From: a virus
IMG/VR virus record: IMGVR_UViG_3300009702_000471
Span: 1-39,810 of that record
DNA length: 39,810 bases
Reading direction: 5' to 3' (one strand)
Every line of letters begins with the position of its first letter. Within the stretch, counting starts at the first letter, position 1. A program made the position numbers and the translations under genes. Shown here piece by piece: positions 32,616 through 39,810 of this stretch. The notes under the pieces are model-generated. The model saw only the letters and a list, made by a program, of their open reading frames with translations. It had not been told where the DNA came from and ran no database searches.

Positions 32616-33025
32616 GTGCTTGCCGTCCCTAACCAAGTAACTTCAGCCTTCTTAGTAGTTCCTTTCTTGATCTGGTTATTCAGACGGGCGAGGCTGCCGT
32701 TAGTGTCCAGCCTCATAGCCGTCTGTCCATAGTGAGAAGTGTCAAAGCCAAGACTCACAGCCGATTGAAAGCTTTGACCAACAGGACCTGCAGATTCACT
32801 TGTTGGACGAGGGTCACGGACAGCATAGAAATGACAAGCAAGCCAACGCTCGATCAGCTCAAGTCGAACAGTGGTATACGAGGTTGCAGGTCCTTCAGAT
32901 CCCGTACACTTCTCAGTCACCAGTTCATTAGCTACGTCGATGAAACCCTGAATATCCGAGTCCGTGATATTTGGGTCTGTTTCGATTGTAGCCTTTACTA
33001 GTGCTGGGGTTGTCCGAGTTGCCAT
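32612..33025 (-). CDS. Head-tail adaptor/connector protein
   Basis: The 137-residue product is helical with LELIERWLACHFYAVRDPRP near residue 54 and a tail with YGQTAMRLDTNGSLARL, a pattern I associate with phage head-tail connector (gp6-like) proteins. It follows capsid genes and precedes head closure. Its leader (33026-33147) is element E and carries further ANGGA motifs at 33035-33039 and 33028-33032 around the ribosome site. Confidence 0.75.
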   Translation of the reverse strand: MATRTTPALVKATIETDPNITDSDIQGFIDVANELVTEKCTGSEGPATSYTTVRLELIERWLACHFYAVRDPRPTSESAGPVGQSFQSAVSLGFDTSHYGQTAMRLDTNGSLARLNNQIKKGTTKKAEVTWLGTAST

Positions 33026-33054
33026 TGTCCGTTCTCCATATCATCTCAGTACAA

Positions 33055-33147
33055 TGCATGGCGCTCGATTTAACACGTTTCGATTTCAAATCCGATGAAT
33101 TCCATCGGCTTCGATTGTCGGTCCGTTATAAACCAAGTATGGAGATT
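33055..33147 (-). repeat. Dispersed leader element E
   Basis: Read on the - strand it opens with CTCCATACTTGG, has a hairpin of at least 6 bp (arms 33091-33096 and 33103-33108, CCGATG/CATCGG) with ATGGA at the top (33101-33105), and ends with ACGTGTTAAATCGAGCG as in element C. A second ANGGA (ACGGA, 33122-33126) lies 16 bases upstream in transcript sense. It precedes the adaptor gene. Confidence 0.8.
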
Positions 33148-33480
33148 CTATTCTTCCTCGGACTCGGACTCAAATTCAGCCAGGAAAGCCGTCATATCAG
33201 CCTTCTTGATAGGCGAGTCGTTCAAGAGTTCTCCATTGTCATAGGCATTGTAGCCTTTGGTTGTTTTGAAAACCTCAATTTCGATTGCAACAGCAACCGG
33301 AAACTGCTTAGTGACTTCCTTTCCTCGTTCATCTGCAGGAGCCGATTTCGCCTTGCTTTTAACCGGCTCAAACTTATTGACAAATACTTCTGCTAGATTC
33401 AACTTGGACTCAACAATGTCTCCTGCTGAATAAGAAACACCAGCCTCAACGTGTCTTCCGGAAAGCAATCGAAATTTCAT
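33148..33480 (-). CDS. Small head-region protein, function unknown
   Basis: The 110-residue product follows the capsid gene and has a small beta N-terminus (FRLLSGRHVEAGVSYSAGD), resembling short proteins that often stand after major capsid genes, and an acidic C-terminus. No definite family. The ribosome site is TAGGAGA. Transcription from the capsid gene must pass the hairpin at 33514-33565. Confidence 0.6.
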   Translation of the reverse strand: MKFRLLSGRHVEAGVSYSAGDIVESKLNLAEVFVNKFEPVKSKAKSAPADERGKEVTKQFPVAVAIEIEVFKTTKGYNAYDNGELLNDSPIKKADMTAFLAEFESESEEE

Positions 33481-33513
33481 CTCAGTCTCCTAATGTTTAG
33501 TTTCTGTTTGGTT

Positions 33514-33565
33514 GAAAAGAATCTGGTGAGAGGATCAAAGGAAGGAATTATCACCTCCCACCAGA
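33514..33565 (-). terminator. Terminator behind the major capsid gene
   Basis: On the - strand TCTGGTGGGAGG (33554-33565) pairs with CCTCTCACCAGA (33522-33533) in a 12-bp stem with one G-U pair, followed by TTCTTTTC. It lies in the 101-base gap downstream of the capsid gene and would limit read-through, setting the capsid mRNA apart from the neck genes. Confidence 0.8.
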
Positions 33566-33581
33566 GCGGCCAGAGAATTCA

Positions 33582-34640
33582 CTAAGCATGAGTTCCGTGA
33601 ACGATACCAGTGTTGCTATTGTGATCTGCTCGAACTTGTGGGAGCAGGATAGCCATCACTTTGTAGTTCAGCTCCAAGCCACCTTGACTCTCCCACTGAG
33701 CTGTAGTAATGTCCATTCCGACAACAGCACGAGCCACATCCCCAGTCTTCTGCACAAGCAAAAGCGTTTTCGCGGGAAGGTAATCAAGAGTAACAGGACG
33801 ATCAATTCCTTCGATCTTTTCAATCCGATCTCGAAGAGTATTGTCACCCTTCGCTGTCGAATAGTCTTCATCCATGAATTCATCCCAAGACGTTGAGCAG
33901 TAACAAAACCAAGGACCATAATGCTTGGCATCCTGTGACTGCGTCTTCATTGCCAAAATCTCAGCAACCGTAGTTGCATGATTAGCTGAAGTCGGAGCAG
34001 TCATAGTCTTAGTCAACCGACTCGGGAAGTTGGTATAACCGTAGACTGTTCCTCCGCCAAACGTATAAGCAGAAGCCGTTCCCAAGGTCAACTTTTCAAC
34101 CTCTTCCGCAACCCGACGCCCTGCAAGCTCAGCAGTAGTCGTATCCAGCGGGCTGCCTCCGTTCCGTGACGTCTGAATTTGACGAGCGGAAAAGGAGAAG
34201 TCCTTGTGGATAATGGGAAGGGGCATATTGACCAAGTTGAACTCAGGACGATCCTGGTCCGACTTTCGCAAGCCATCCATCGAGATCGTAGCCGGAGAAA
34301 TATCCGACTGTGTCTCGTGCTCAAGGACGGTCTTTCCCATTCCGTTAGGAATGACAAATTGAAGACCAGCACTTCTCAGATCGGCAAAGGCTCGCAGCCG
34401 CTGCTTGGCGGCTTTGATAATTGCCTCGTCAAGAAGTTTCCAGTCATCTTTCCGAAGAGTAGCGGTTGCGTTCTGAATCAAAACGGACTTCGGTTTTCCG
34501 TTCTGAATCACAGTTCGGTAAGAACGGCCGTCTCGCCCGATGTAAGGACGGAGACAGTTAGGGTCGAAGTTGTTAGCAATTAGCACATTCGCCAACTGCC
34601 CACTTCCTCCTCCCGCAAGAGTCACAAAATCAGGTTCCAT
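33582..34640 (-). CDS. Major capsid protein (HK97 fold)
   Basis: The 352-residue product has the region PLPIIHKDFSFSARQIQTS..GGSPLDTTTAELAGRRVAEEVEKL, the pattern of encapsulin-like HK97-fold capsid proteins, with a late VDY-like strand and ILLPQVRAD. I chose ATG 34640, seven bases after AAAGGAG; the frame is open upstream to 34676. It follows protease-scaffold and decoration genes in the standard order. It is enclosed by a leader hairpin and a terminator, suggesting its own strong mRNA level. Confidence 0.88.
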   Translation of the reverse strand: MEPDFVTLAGGGSGQLANVLIANNFDPNCLRPYIGRDGRSYRTVIQNGKPKSVLIQNATATLRKDDWKLLDEAIIKAAKQRLRAFADLRSAGLQFVIPNGMGKTVLEHETQSDISPATISMDGLRKSDQDRPEFNLVNMPLPIIHKDFSFSARQIQTSRNGGSPLDTTTAELAGRRVAEEVEKLTLGTASAYTFGGGTVYGYTNFPSRLTKTMTAPTSANHATTVAEILAMKTQSQDAKHYGPWFCYCSTSWDEFMDEDYSTAKGDNTLRDRIEKIEGIDRPVTLDYLPAKTLLLVQKTGDVARAVVGMDITTAQWESQGGLELNYKVMAILLPQVRADHNSNTGIVHGTHA

Positions 34641-34662
34641 TAGTAAACTCCTTTCAAAGGTC

Positions 34663-34698
34663 AAGGGAACTATCAAATGGGAACAACACAGTTCCCTT
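34663..34698 (-). promoter_or_regulatory. Leader hairpin before the major capsid gene
   Basis: A perfect 9-bp stem (AAGGGAACT at 34690-34698 complement, AGTTCCCTT) with an 18-base loop lies between the decoration gene and the capsid ribosome site. No T tract follows, so it is more likely an mRNA processing or stabilising hairpin than a terminator. Confidence 0.6.
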
Positions 34699-34700
34699 AA

Positions 34701-35147
34701 TCACACAAGTCGAGTGGAAAGAAAACCGTCAGCACCGGAAGGACTCAAAGCCTCTTCCGCATATCCGATGATATGAAAGTCGTCACCAGCAAGCGTAGGT
34801 GCAGCATACTTCTTCAACTTGCCGTCAGCGTTGCTTGTCACAGGGTCACCAATGACAATCACCTGACCGTCTTTGAGGACAAGATCAAGCACATCACCAG
34901 GCAAACCTACGTGAATAGATACAGGATCACCAATAGCATAATCCTGAGTACGAGTCTTTCCTTGCAAAGCATCCTCCTTTGCAAAGAGTCTCTGGTGAGG
35001 TCCACTGGCAGTGGCATGAGCCTTCACCTTACCAGCAGAATCCGTTTCAAGAAGCATTCCAGGAGAAACAATGGCGACTGCCACCTTTTCATCATGCTGT
35101 CCTTCTCCCGACTGGGATTTGAGGACAATCGTATTCGCCGAAGACAT
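34701..35147 (-). CDS. Head decoration/stabilising protein
   Basis: The 148-residue product is a small beta protein with VSPGMLLETDSAGKVKAHA, FAKEDALQGKT, YAIGDPVSIHVGLPGD and VIGDPVTSNADGK, the pattern of capsid decoration proteins found directly upstream of the capsid gene. It probably binds outside the capsid. The start follows AGAAGGAG. Confidence 0.75.
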   Translation of the reverse strand: MSSANTIVLKSQSGEGQHDEKVAVAIVSPGMLLETDSAGKVKAHATASGPHQRLFAKEDALQGKTRTQDYAIGDPVSIHVGLPGDVLDLVLKDGQVIVIGDPVTSNADGKLKKYAAPTLAGDDFHIIGYAEEALSPSGADGFLSTRLV

Positions 35148-35210
35148 AAGAAACTCCTTCTTTTCAAGGGTCGGTTGTTAGAACAAAGGAACTCAAATCA
35201 AACTCAAATA

Positions 35211-36581
35211 CTAAAACTCCATAACAGGAGCGAGCAGTGGTTCTTCCTCTTCCTCATTTTGCACTACGCCACTACCAACAGCACCAGCATAGTTCTGATG
35301 TGAACTGGCTGATCTCTCTTTCACTTTTGCAAGAGCAGAAAGACCCTTCAACTCCTCGGCGGACTTGGCCTCGAGTTGATCTTGAGTGAAGATGTTGTTT
35401 TCGTTAGCAGTGATTGTGGAAATCAACTGCTCCCGTTCCTTCTGGTGAGCGGTGAGGCCGGCTTGCAGCATATCCCGAATCTCCGGAGGAGCATTCTGAA
35501 CATAGGTTGCTGCATCGACCGGAGTTTCCTCTTCACCTTCCTCAGGCGTAGGCGTAGGATTCAATCCTGCAGCACCTGTCTCCGCTGCATTCTGAACCGG
35601 AGTCGTTTCCGGTTCCTTTTCTTGAGGAACAAACTTCGCCAGAACATCCTCGTCTTGAGATTCAAGGAACTCTCGGTCCCCTTCCTCAAACAAGGAAAGT
35701 TCATTGGCAATCAGACCATCAATCAATTCTTTTTTCTTCGGCATAACTTCCTCTCTTTCTTGATACGGGAATTCAGCATTCCCTACAAGGGTTCCATCAG
35801 TAAGACGATACTGAACATTTCTTGTTACTTCCACAGGGTCTTCTTCGCCAAGGACTGCTACGTTCTTGGTGACGGTATAGCTCAACTTGAAGAGTTTGTT
35901 TGCTCTCTCGAAAACCACGGACTTCGGGAAGATATCCATAACAAAGACAGCGGTCGGATCAAACCTATCCTGCAAGCTTGCACTCAAGGAAGTGTAGATG
36001 TCTCCATGAGCAAGTGCATTGATCTGAAGCAAACCGGCTCCATCTTCGACTGAACAGGCTCCCGTCTTATCAGGCAGGATAGCCAAATGATCGGGCCTGT
36101 AATTCCGAGCAATTCCTACGTAGTGTTCACCATTCCAATCTCCTTCCTTAGCTTCATTGTCCGTGAAGACTCCCGTTGATACCTCCATGACTTCTTGTCG
36201 CTCGATTGTATCCAGCACCCTATTGTCCACAAGTTCGGCTCGGTCCTTTTCAATCCAAGCCTCGGCTCGGAGCTTGGCTGCTTTCGGATCATACTTGGTA
36301 TTCATAACTAAACCAATTTTTCTGCTTGTGATGACATCAGGATCACAAGCAGAAATACCCACTCCGTTCATTGTCGGATGATACACCACGATAGGTTTGT
36401 GATTCCATGCTTCAGGAGTCTTTGCGAGTTCCTCCCGAGGATAGTACATCGGACCACTGCTTCCTGCATGAACTCCTTCTGTCAACATGACCATAGGAGC
36501 TACGAGGAAGTCGCGTCCTTCCATCTGGTCATGCCTGACCAGATTGCTTGTCAGGTTGAGTATAATCTGTTGAATAGGCAT
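35211..36581 (-). CDS. Prohead protease-scaffold fusion (DUF2213-like)
   Basis: The 456-residue product begins as a DUF2213-type prohead protease: MVMLTEGVHAGSSGPMYYP, WNHKPIVVYHP and the signature NYRPDHLAILPDKTGACS near residues 159-176. Residues about 290-456 are acidic, proline-rich and helical, like a scaffold. One polypeptide would therefore guide capsid assembly and then be cut. It stands before decoration and capsid genes as usual. The start ATG lies behind GGAGGAGA. Confidence 0.8.
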   Translation of the reverse strand: MPIQQIILNLTSNLVRHDQMEGRDFLVAPMVMLTEGVHAGSSGPMYYPREELAKTPEAWNHKPIVVYHPTMNGVGISACDPDVITSRKIGLVMNTKYDPKAAKLRAEAWIEKDRAELVDNRVLDTIERQEVMEVSTGVFTDNEAKEGDWNGEHYVGIARNYRPDHLAILPDKTGACSVEDGAGLLQINALAHGDIYTSLSASLQDRFDPTAVFVMDIFPKSVVFERANKLFKLSYTVTKNVAVLGEEDPVEVTRNVQYRLTDGTLVGNAEFPYQEREEVMPKKKELIDGLIANELSLFEEGDREFLESQDEDVLAKFVPQEKEPETTPVQNAAETGAAGLNPTPTPEEGEEETPVDAATYVQNAPPEIRDMLQAGLTAHQKEREQLISTITANENNIFTQDQLEAKSAEELKGLSALAKVKERSASSHQNYAGAVGSGVVQNEEEEEPLLAPVMEF

Positions 36582-36646
36582 ATGTCATCTCCTCCATTTC
36601 AATCCCTGATAACAAAGAACCAAACTTGCTGTCTAGATCAATTTTA

Positions 36647-37240
36647 TTACTTTTCTCCAATTTCCTTTCTTACAAAGTGATTCTTCTCGGCCCAGTCAGC
36701 CAACGGTCTGAAAACATAGCGCCCAGCTCTGTCTACTTCCCCTACAAATATCAGAGCGAAGATCCTTCCATAAGCGTCTCTAGACATTGACAAGGGAGTA
36801 ATATAAATGTGCTTTCCTTTGAGATAGGAAATCAAGGCAAGCTTTGCCTCTTTCCCCTTCCTAAGTTCCTCGTCAGTTATGTGAACTGTCCTTCTCTTTC
36901 GACTAACTTCCCAAGCATCAAACCCAGCGGCTCTAATGCTTTCATCTACAAGTGCTACATTCCAAGGGAAGCGGATTGTTCCTACAATCGTATCAGCATC
37001 CTTCACTCGAGTCAGAGTGACTTTATAATAAGAGATAGGTACATGAGAGCCACCAAGTAACGGACCACTGACCCTGTTAGTAGTAGGGCGGGAAGACCAC
37101 AGGGGGATCGACGTTACTTGGTGGCTATGATGAAGATCTTCCTGTTTTTGATTCCAAGAAGAAAAGTAAACAATGGAAATGAGCAGAAGAGTAATAATAC
37201 TTAACAGAGCACTAAGTTCTACTTTTGTTCTTTTTCTCAT
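36647..37240 (-). CDS. Membrane-anchored thermonuclease-like protein
   Basis: The 197-residue product has a membrane segment at about 9-27 after a positive start (MRKRTK). A staphylococcal-nuclease-like domain follows: VKDADTIVGTIRF, IRAAGFDAWE, GKEAKLALISYLKGK and SMSRDAYGRI. The orientation rule puts the nuclease outside the cytoplasm. It could degrade host or rival DNA, or act at lysis. I chose ATG 37240 behind AGGAGA. It overlaps the holin candidate by 29 bases. Confidence 0.78.
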   Translation of the reverse strand: MRKRTKVELSALLSIITLLLISIVYFSSWNQKQEDLHHSHQVTSIPLWSSRPTTNRVSGPLLGGSHVPISYYKVTLTRVKDADTIVGTIRFPWNVALVDESIRAAGFDAWEVSRKRRTVHITDEELRKGKEAKLALISYLKGKHIYITPLSMSRDAYGRIFALIFVGEVDRAGRYVFRPLADWAEKNHFVRKEIGEK

Positions 37241-37496
37241 CCTCTTCTCCTGGGGGCTTATGTGCAAACTGAAAGACGTGGCTGAACCAAACTCCAATAA
37301 GGAAACCTCCGAAGGCGATGTAGATCGACTTTTGATCTACTGCTAAGACTTCCCTGAGGGTTGCCGACAACGTAGCCTCTGGTCCTACTCCATAGTACAT
37401 AGCCAAGTCAACAAAGAAGAATATAGTCAATCCGATGGCTGTTCCAGCAGCCCAATAGAACTTTGGATTCTTTTTTATTCGAGACCAGAAGCTCAT
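37212..37496 (-). CDS. Two-span membrane protein, holin candidate
   Basis: The 94-residue product has two membrane segments (about 15-35 and 58-75) and a charged C-terminus (PPGEEDEKKNKSRT), the plan of class II-type holins. It overlaps the small membrane protein upstream as ATGA. Without a clearly identified endolysin beside it the role stays a guess. Confidence 0.55.
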   Translation of the reverse strand: MSFWSRIKKNPKFYWAAGTAIGLTIFFFVDLAMYYGVGPEATLSATLREVLAVDQKSIYIAFGGFLIGVWFSHVFQFAHKPPGEEDEKKNKSRT

Positions 37497-37648
37497 CTTA
37501 TTTCCATCCTACCATTATTCTTGCCTTTGTTTTCCTTGTTCCACTCATCTACTTCTTTCTCAAGTTTTGTGACATGTAAGTTCACAAGATAGATGGGAAC
37601 AATTAGAAGGAATATCAGCACGGAGAAAAACACAACAATACTCAACAT
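37493..37648 (-). CDS. Small single-span membrane protein, spanin-like candidate
   Basis: A 51-residue frame starts at ATG 37648 and encodes one membrane segment (IVVFFSVLIFLLIVPIYLV, residues 4-22) and a charged helical tail (KLEKEVDEWNKENK). Its stop overlaps the holin candidate start as ATGA. The plan resembles short inner-membrane spanins, but no partner lipoprotein of that type is adjacent. The gap 37649-37729 shows nothing else. Confidence 0.6.
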   Translation of the reverse strand: MLSIVVFFSVLIFLLIVPIYLVNLHVTKLEKEVDEWNKENKGKNNGRMEIR

Positions 37649-37729
37649 TTTCAGTCCTTCCTATACAAAAGGCGAGTGCTAATTATCTTCAAAAGACCAC
37701 AAGAAATGAAACAATGTAAAACCACACCA

Positions 37730-38014
37730 TCAGCAAGACCTCCATTCACCGTCTGTTAGAAATCCATGCCATCCGCAGCCACCTTTTTCCTTTGTATGAA
37801 ATACTGATGGGGTAATTGTCAAAGGTTCCTCACTGGCCAGGTTCCAACCCCTATTGTCTCCAACTGGTAAGTAGCTTTTATTTCCACAACCTGGACAGCA
37901 AATAGCAAGTCCTACAACGCCATTACCTAATTGAGCATTGGCTGACTGGTACCTTATTTCAACACTACCAGGTTCAGTGGCATCGTCTATATCATTTACA
38001 ACTACTACATTCAC
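37730..38014 (-). CDS. DUF6527-like zinc-binding protein
   Basis: The 94-residue product carries CCPGCG (about residues 39-44), a strand LTITPSVF and a closing GGCGWHGFLTDGEW, which together match the DUF6527 pattern of phage-associated small zinc proteins. I chose GTG 38014, eight bases after AGGAG, since the longer frame would need a TTG at 38047 without ribosome site. The function of the family is not known to me. The gap up to 38113 holds no recognised element. Confidence 0.65.
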   Translation of the reverse strand: MNVVVVNDIDDATEPGSVEIRYQSANAQLGNGVVGLAICCPGCGNKSYLPVGDNRGWNLASEEPLTITPSVFHTKEKGGCGWHGFLTDGEWRSC

Positions 38015-38113
38015 TCTACTTACTCCTAAAAGGGGAGGAGCAGCCAATGGAATTTGGGACTAGTTTCGCATCACGCAAACTCACACTGACGAGCGGTGGC
38101 TCCTCCCCATAAT

Positions 38114-38518
38114 TTACATGGTAATAAGAACATCTCTGGCTCCCTTGACTTCAACTTGAATCTTGTCCCTCTGAACGTCTGAACCAAAGAGACCTACGTC
38201 AACTACAAACAAACCAAGAACAGTTGCTCCAACTTGGATAGGAGGATTACATTCCAATTCTACCCTGTCCCCTTTCGGGTTGATTGTGATTTGTGTCCCA
38301 GGCAGGATCTTTATGGAGTAATCCTTTTTCTGAATTCCACCATTTGCTGCCTCGATGAAATCTTGAACGTAGTCTTTGAGTTCAGGCATGTGAACCACCT
38401 TTTGCTTCATTACCCCTCTTGCTATTTGAAACAAGAATGAGAGCAAGGAAAAGATTAGAGAGATTGTTAGGGGGTCAATCCCAACCAGAGGCTTTTCAGT
38501 TACTTTTCTATCGGTCAT
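38114..38518 (-). CDS. Membrane protein of the lysis region, function unknown
   Basis: The 134-residue product has one membrane segment at about 14-36 (PLTISLIFSLLSFLFQIA) and then a soluble beta-rich domain ending DVLITM. It stands among other membrane proteins. No family is recognised. Confidence 0.6.
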   Translation of the reverse strand: MTDRKVTEKPLVGIDPLTISLIFSLLSFLFQIARGVMKQKVVHMPELKDYVQDFIEAANGGIQKKDYSIKILPGTQITINPKGDRVELECNPPIQVGATVLGLFVVDVGLFGSDVQRDKIQVEVKGARDVLITM

Positions 38519-38545
38519 GGTAGACCACCATGCTTTCGGTTAGCT

Positions 38546-39037
38546 TCAACCAGGAACCATTCGGCGAGGAGCTTCACGCTTAGGAGGAGCCTCGCTCACA
38601 CCTTTAACAAACTCACCTACCTGCCAACGATCCAGATATCCTATATTCTTGCGGATCACCTCCCCTCTTTGGTTCAAATAGACCCAGGCAGGAATAGTTC
38701 GTATATCATACTTGTTTGTTAGGTCAGATTCCTTGTCAACATCTACCTCTTGAATCTGCCAGCCATTTTCCTTGAGAGCGTCTAGTTCAGATCGTTCTTG
38801 CTGACAAGCATTGCACCACTCAGCACCGAAGTACAATAAGGTAGGAGCTCTTTGGGGAATTGCCCCTGTGTCATCTGACGTGGCTTGCGTTGTGGGCTCC
38901 GTATGCAGCGGCACAACGCAGGCAATCATCGCTGCGATTGAATCATCGTCCTCGGAATCATCTTGCGTTGTACGGCATCCTGCGAGCAAAATGACAGAGA
39001 TTGCAAACACGATTAGTTCACCGATCAGAACTTTCAT
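38546..39037 (-). CDS. Lipoprotein with thioredoxin domain
   Basis: The 163-residue product has a lipoprotein signal (hydrophobic run, then LLAGC with C21 as the lipid site), an acidic linker, and a thioredoxin fold with AEWCNAC (72-78; redox CxxC at 75 and 78) and the cis-proline site TIPAW (114-118). It should sit outside the cytoplasmic membrane and act on disulfides. I chose ATG 39037 rather than GTG 39055, with GGGGAGA upstream. It overlaps the peptidase-like gene by four bases. A virion or lysis protein partner is possible. Confidence 0.8.
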   Translation of the reverse strand: MKVLIGELIVFAISVILLAGCRTTQDDSEDDDSIAAMIACVVPLHTEPTTQATSDDTGAIPQRAPTLLYFGAEWCNACQQERSELDALKENGWQIQEVDVDKESDLTNKYDIRTIPAWVYLNQRGEVIRKNIGYLDRWQVGEFVKGVSEAPPKREAPRRMVPG

Positions 39038-39810
39038 AGGTAGTTGTCTCCCCACATTTTCGACCAGTCTGCTCGGTCGGGTTTCCAGCCTTCGACTTGA
39101 CTAAAGGCAAAGGAATCTCCTTGCCTACAAATCTTAGTAACGTCTTCAGCAGGAATCCACCAGCTACAACCAAGAATAGCTTCCGGAGTCCCTCCTGGTG
39201 GAAGGTTCTCGGTATACTCGTCCCCACTCGGACCAGATGCTACGTTAGGTCCCCAAGATTGCACACATAGTGCAGCAGGACGTTTTCCAAATCGCACAGC
39301 AGCAAGCATCATCTGATGTCCCCAAGACCCGGACCATCGACACTCACCATACTTGTTTCTTCGCATAGAGCAACCGTAGTCACTCGCGATGGTAACAGGA
39401 CACTTAGCGACTGCAATAGCTGCGGCTACATCCTCAAAGTTGTTAACTTGAGATGTAGTCTTGACGGGATGCTTACGAGCAACTTTATCAAGCTTGCCTT
39501 TGTCGTTCTTTCCTCCACAGCCATAGTTCCCCCAGTTCCTTGCACGATCTCCCGAATAGGAACGAATGTCGTGAGCTGGATTTCCTGTTTCTGTAGAGTA
39601 GTCTTTACGAAGGAGAACTCCATACTTCCTCACCCAGTCAGCAGCGGCACTGCCGTAGGAACCGTCAGACCACCCTCCTCTATTTCTGCCCACGGCTTCA
39701 ACTCTTGAACCTCCATAGATCGGCTCAGTTGCAGTCTGGAGCATAGACTTGCGACGAAGTTTTGCAAATGCTTTTGCTACGAGCATATCACAGGCGAAGG
39801 CCGCTCCCCA
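39034..39810 (-). CDS. Peptidase-like phage protein, 5' end outside the window
   Basis: The frame stays open through the right edge, so the ATG at 39786 need not be the start. The visible 258 residues include GGWSDGSYGSAAADW, HPVKTTSQVNNFEDV, a cysteine-rich middle, SGSWGHQMMLAA and VQSWGPNVASGP, then QGDSFAFSQVEGW. The GHQM and SWGPN runs resemble the histidine and asparagine parts of papain-like folds, but the nucleophile is not certain. It could be a lysin or a virion peptidase; I recall the pattern from planctomycete-type phages. Confidence 0.55.
   Translation of the reverse strand, partial: WGAAFACDMLVAKAFAKLRRKSMLQTATEPIYGGSRVEAVGRNRGGWSDGSYGSAAADWVRKYGVLLRKDYSTETGNPAHDIRSYSGDRARNWGNYGCGGKNDKGKLDKVARKHPVKTTSQVNNFEDVAAAIAVAKCPVTIASDYGCSMRRNKYGECRWSGSWGHQMMLAAVRFGKRPAALCVQSWGPNVASGPSGDEYTENLPPGGTPEAILGCSWWIPAEDVTKICRQGDSFAFSQVEGWKPDRADWSKMWGDNYL

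Noticed and set aside
38048-38113. Possible sixth copy of the leader element (GCATCACGCAAACTC)
   Set aside because: Only short matches to TGCGT/ACGCA parts, no closed stem and no ANGGA; not a convincing copy.
1-39810. tRNA genes, CRISPR arrays, insertion sequences, integrase
   Set aside because: None seen when reading the gaps; nearly all sequence is coding and gaps are 170 bases or shorter. A covariance search would be decisive for tRNAs.

Overview
The window is part of the genome of a tailed double-stranded DNA phage, most likely a siphovirus. It carries a complete-looking replication and recombination set, an HK97-fold-type head module, neck proteins, a tail tube protein, tail assembly chaperones with a classic -1 frameshift signal, and a long tape measure protein. 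Terminase, portal, replicative helicase and primase were not found here and are presumably outside the window. The host cannot be read directly. The repeated FTL/INY-type beta domains in the tail proteins and the peptidase-like protein at the right edge recall proteins of Planctomycetota and their phages; this is family memory, not a search.

Layout: 1-19151 is transcribed rightward and 19222-39810 leftward. The two blocks converge on a strong hairpin at 19162-19220 that looks like a two-way terminator. From the left, the rightward block holds a HAD-type phosphatase that can only be read with a frame change, a cold-shock protein, and a 7-deazaguanine DNA modification cluster (QueD, QueE, a degenerate QueC, a phosphoribosyltransferase-FolE fusion and DpdA). 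Next come a sliding clamp, a uracil-DNA glycosylase fused to a 3'-5' exonuclease, a MazG-like protein, a family A DNA polymerase, a DNA methyltransferase and a clamp loader. These are followed by a helical protein, a small membrane protein, a gp32-like ssDNA-binding protein, a RecA/UvsX-like recombinase, a 5' nuclease, a PD-(D/E)XK nuclease, CsrA, and a Rad50/Mre11-like pair whose Rad50 subunit is split over several genes.

The leftward block, read in its own direction, begins at the right edge with a partial peptidase-like protein, a thioredoxin lipoprotein, small membrane proteins (holin/spanin candidates) and a membrane-anchored nuclease. It continues with protease-scaffold, decoration protein, major capsid protein, neck and terminator proteins, tail tube, tail chaperones, tape measure and baseplate or fibre proteins. 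It ends with a glycosyltransferase and a sulfotransferase.

The most unusual signal is a family of five dispersed intergenic elements (about 416-494, 6064-6164, 15911-16000, 22651-22753, 33055-33147). Four contain a strong hairpin whose top, read in the direction of the local genes, is AUGGAAU(U)CAU. That is an ANGGA motif in a hairpin loop, the known recognition pattern of CsrA, and the phage encodes its own CsrA just downstream of one copy. The ANGGA orientation follows transcription in all four even though the flanking arms are flipped in two. A separate hairpin before the recombinase gene matches the CsrA consensus nearly base for base. I propose a phage-encoded CsrA regulon spanning early and late genes. 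A second notable point is that the QueC homologue has lost its ATP-binding loop and its cysteine cluster, so the identity of the modified base is open.
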